Below are positions 6,710-7,063 of a stretch of 7,063 nucleotides of DNA, piece by piece. A model generated the notes under the pieces. The model ran no database searches and was not told the origin of the DNA. It saw nothing but the letters and a program-made list of their open reading frames with translations. The stretch is from Sphingomonadaceae bacterium (lineage in GTDB: Bacteria; Pseudomonadota; Alphaproteobacteria; Sphingomonadales; Sphingomonadaceae). A program made the position numbers and the translations under genes. The number at the start of each line of letters is the position of its first letter. The first letter of the stretch is position 1. The DNA is taken from NCBI GenBank assembly GCA_020446665.1, contig JAGREF010000082.1, positions 1 through 7,063 of the forward strand, read 5' to 3'.

Positions 6710-6757
6710 CTCGCCCTCACCCTTGCCCCGCCCGCGCCCATGCGGAATCACTCAGCC

Positions 6758-7063
6758 ATGGCAATTCTTTCCGACAAGTGGATTCGCAAACAGGCGCAAG
6801 AACACGGCATGATCGAGCCGTTTGTGGAGGCGCAGCGGCGTGAAGGGTGCATATCCTATGGCCTGTCCAGCTATGGCTATGACGCGCGTGTTGCGGATGA
6901 GTTCAAGATCTTCACCAATGTCGATAGCGCGGTGGTCGATCCCAAGGATTTCGCCTCCAACAGTTTTGTCGACCGCAAGACCGATGTCTGCGTGATCCCG
7001 CCTAACAGTTTCGCGCTCGCCCGCACGGTGGAATATTTCCGCATCCCGCGCGACGTGCTGGTG
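6758..7063 (+). CDS. dcd: dCTP deaminase, N-terminal part (partial)
   Basis: Dcd is a cytoplasmic homotrimer that deaminates dCTP to dUTP, the main source of dUMP for thymidylate synthesis in many Gram-negative bacteria. The frame from ATG 6758 runs to the window end: 102 codons of a protein usually near 184 residues. The sequence [22 protein letters not shown] is the start I recall for alphaproteobacterial Dcd. It is followed by the conserved [21 protein letters not shown], then DPKDF, NSFVDRK and [24 protein letters not shown]. The catalytic block (Ser/Arg of the GKSTYAR segment and the later Glu) lies just past the window end, so activity cannot be judged here. An in-frame ATG at 6740 would add MRNHSA; I prefer 6758 because it fits the family. 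The ribosome binding site is weak (GGA at 6744-6746, 11 nt away). The gene is divergent from the helicase and probably uses a promoter in the gap between them. Confidence 0.95.
   Translation, partial: MAILSDKWIRKQAQEHGMIEPFVEAQRREGCISYGLSSYGYDARVADEFKIFTNVDSAVVDPKDFASNSFVDRKTDVCVIPPNSFALARTVEYFRIPRDVLV

Noticed and set aside
6509..6751. 81-codon upstream extension of the helicase reading frame
   Set aside because: The frame is open by GC-rich chance. Its sequence is not helicase-like, it crosses the dcd control region and overlaps an alternative dcd start, and family sequence begins at MSFSHIPP (6505).

Overview
The window reads as an ordinary housekeeping stretch of a high-GC alphaproteobacterial chromosome. 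The protein flavour (minimal PutA, CapI/UGE-like epimerase, the [10 protein letters not shown]... type of Dcd, weak Shine-Dalgarno sites) and a GC-rich GGGGAGG/CCTCCCC intergenic palindrome suggest the Sphingomonadales (Erythrobacter/Novosphingobium-like). That placement is inference from remembered family features, not from a search.

Layout: (1) 1-228 +, the last 75 codons of a major facilitator superfamily transporter. (2) about 303-3425 +, an intact bifunctional proline dehydrogenase / L-glutamate-gamma-semialdehyde dehydrogenase (putA), closely behind the transporter. (3) 3474-4475 +, a UDP-glucuronate 4-epimerase-like short-chain (extended SDR) enzyme with its own ribosome binding site. 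(4) 4476-4708, a convergent intergenic gap almost entirely filled by a 217-bp imperfect palindrome (4486-4702) made of two related arms in inverted orientation plus several internal hairpins. (5) 4709-6505 -, a 598-residue DEAD-box RNA helicase with a DbpA/CsdA-type RNA-binding domain and a basic tail. (6) 6506-6757, a divergent control region. (7) 6758-7063 +, the first 102 codons of dCTP deaminase (dcd), cut by the window end.

The genes do not form one pathway. PutA burns proline to glutamate at the membrane, the epimerase supplies UDP-galacturonate for surface polysaccharide, the helicase remodels RNA (ribosome assembly or cold adaptation in relatives), and Dcd feeds dUTP/dTTP synthesis. 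I see no phage, CRISPR, toxin-antitoxin, transposase, tRNA or rRNA. The one element not explained by ordinary genes is the 4486-4702 palindrome. Smaller curiosities are a 14-bp tandem duplication over the transporter stop codon and short hairpins near the starts of putA, the epimerase and the helicase.
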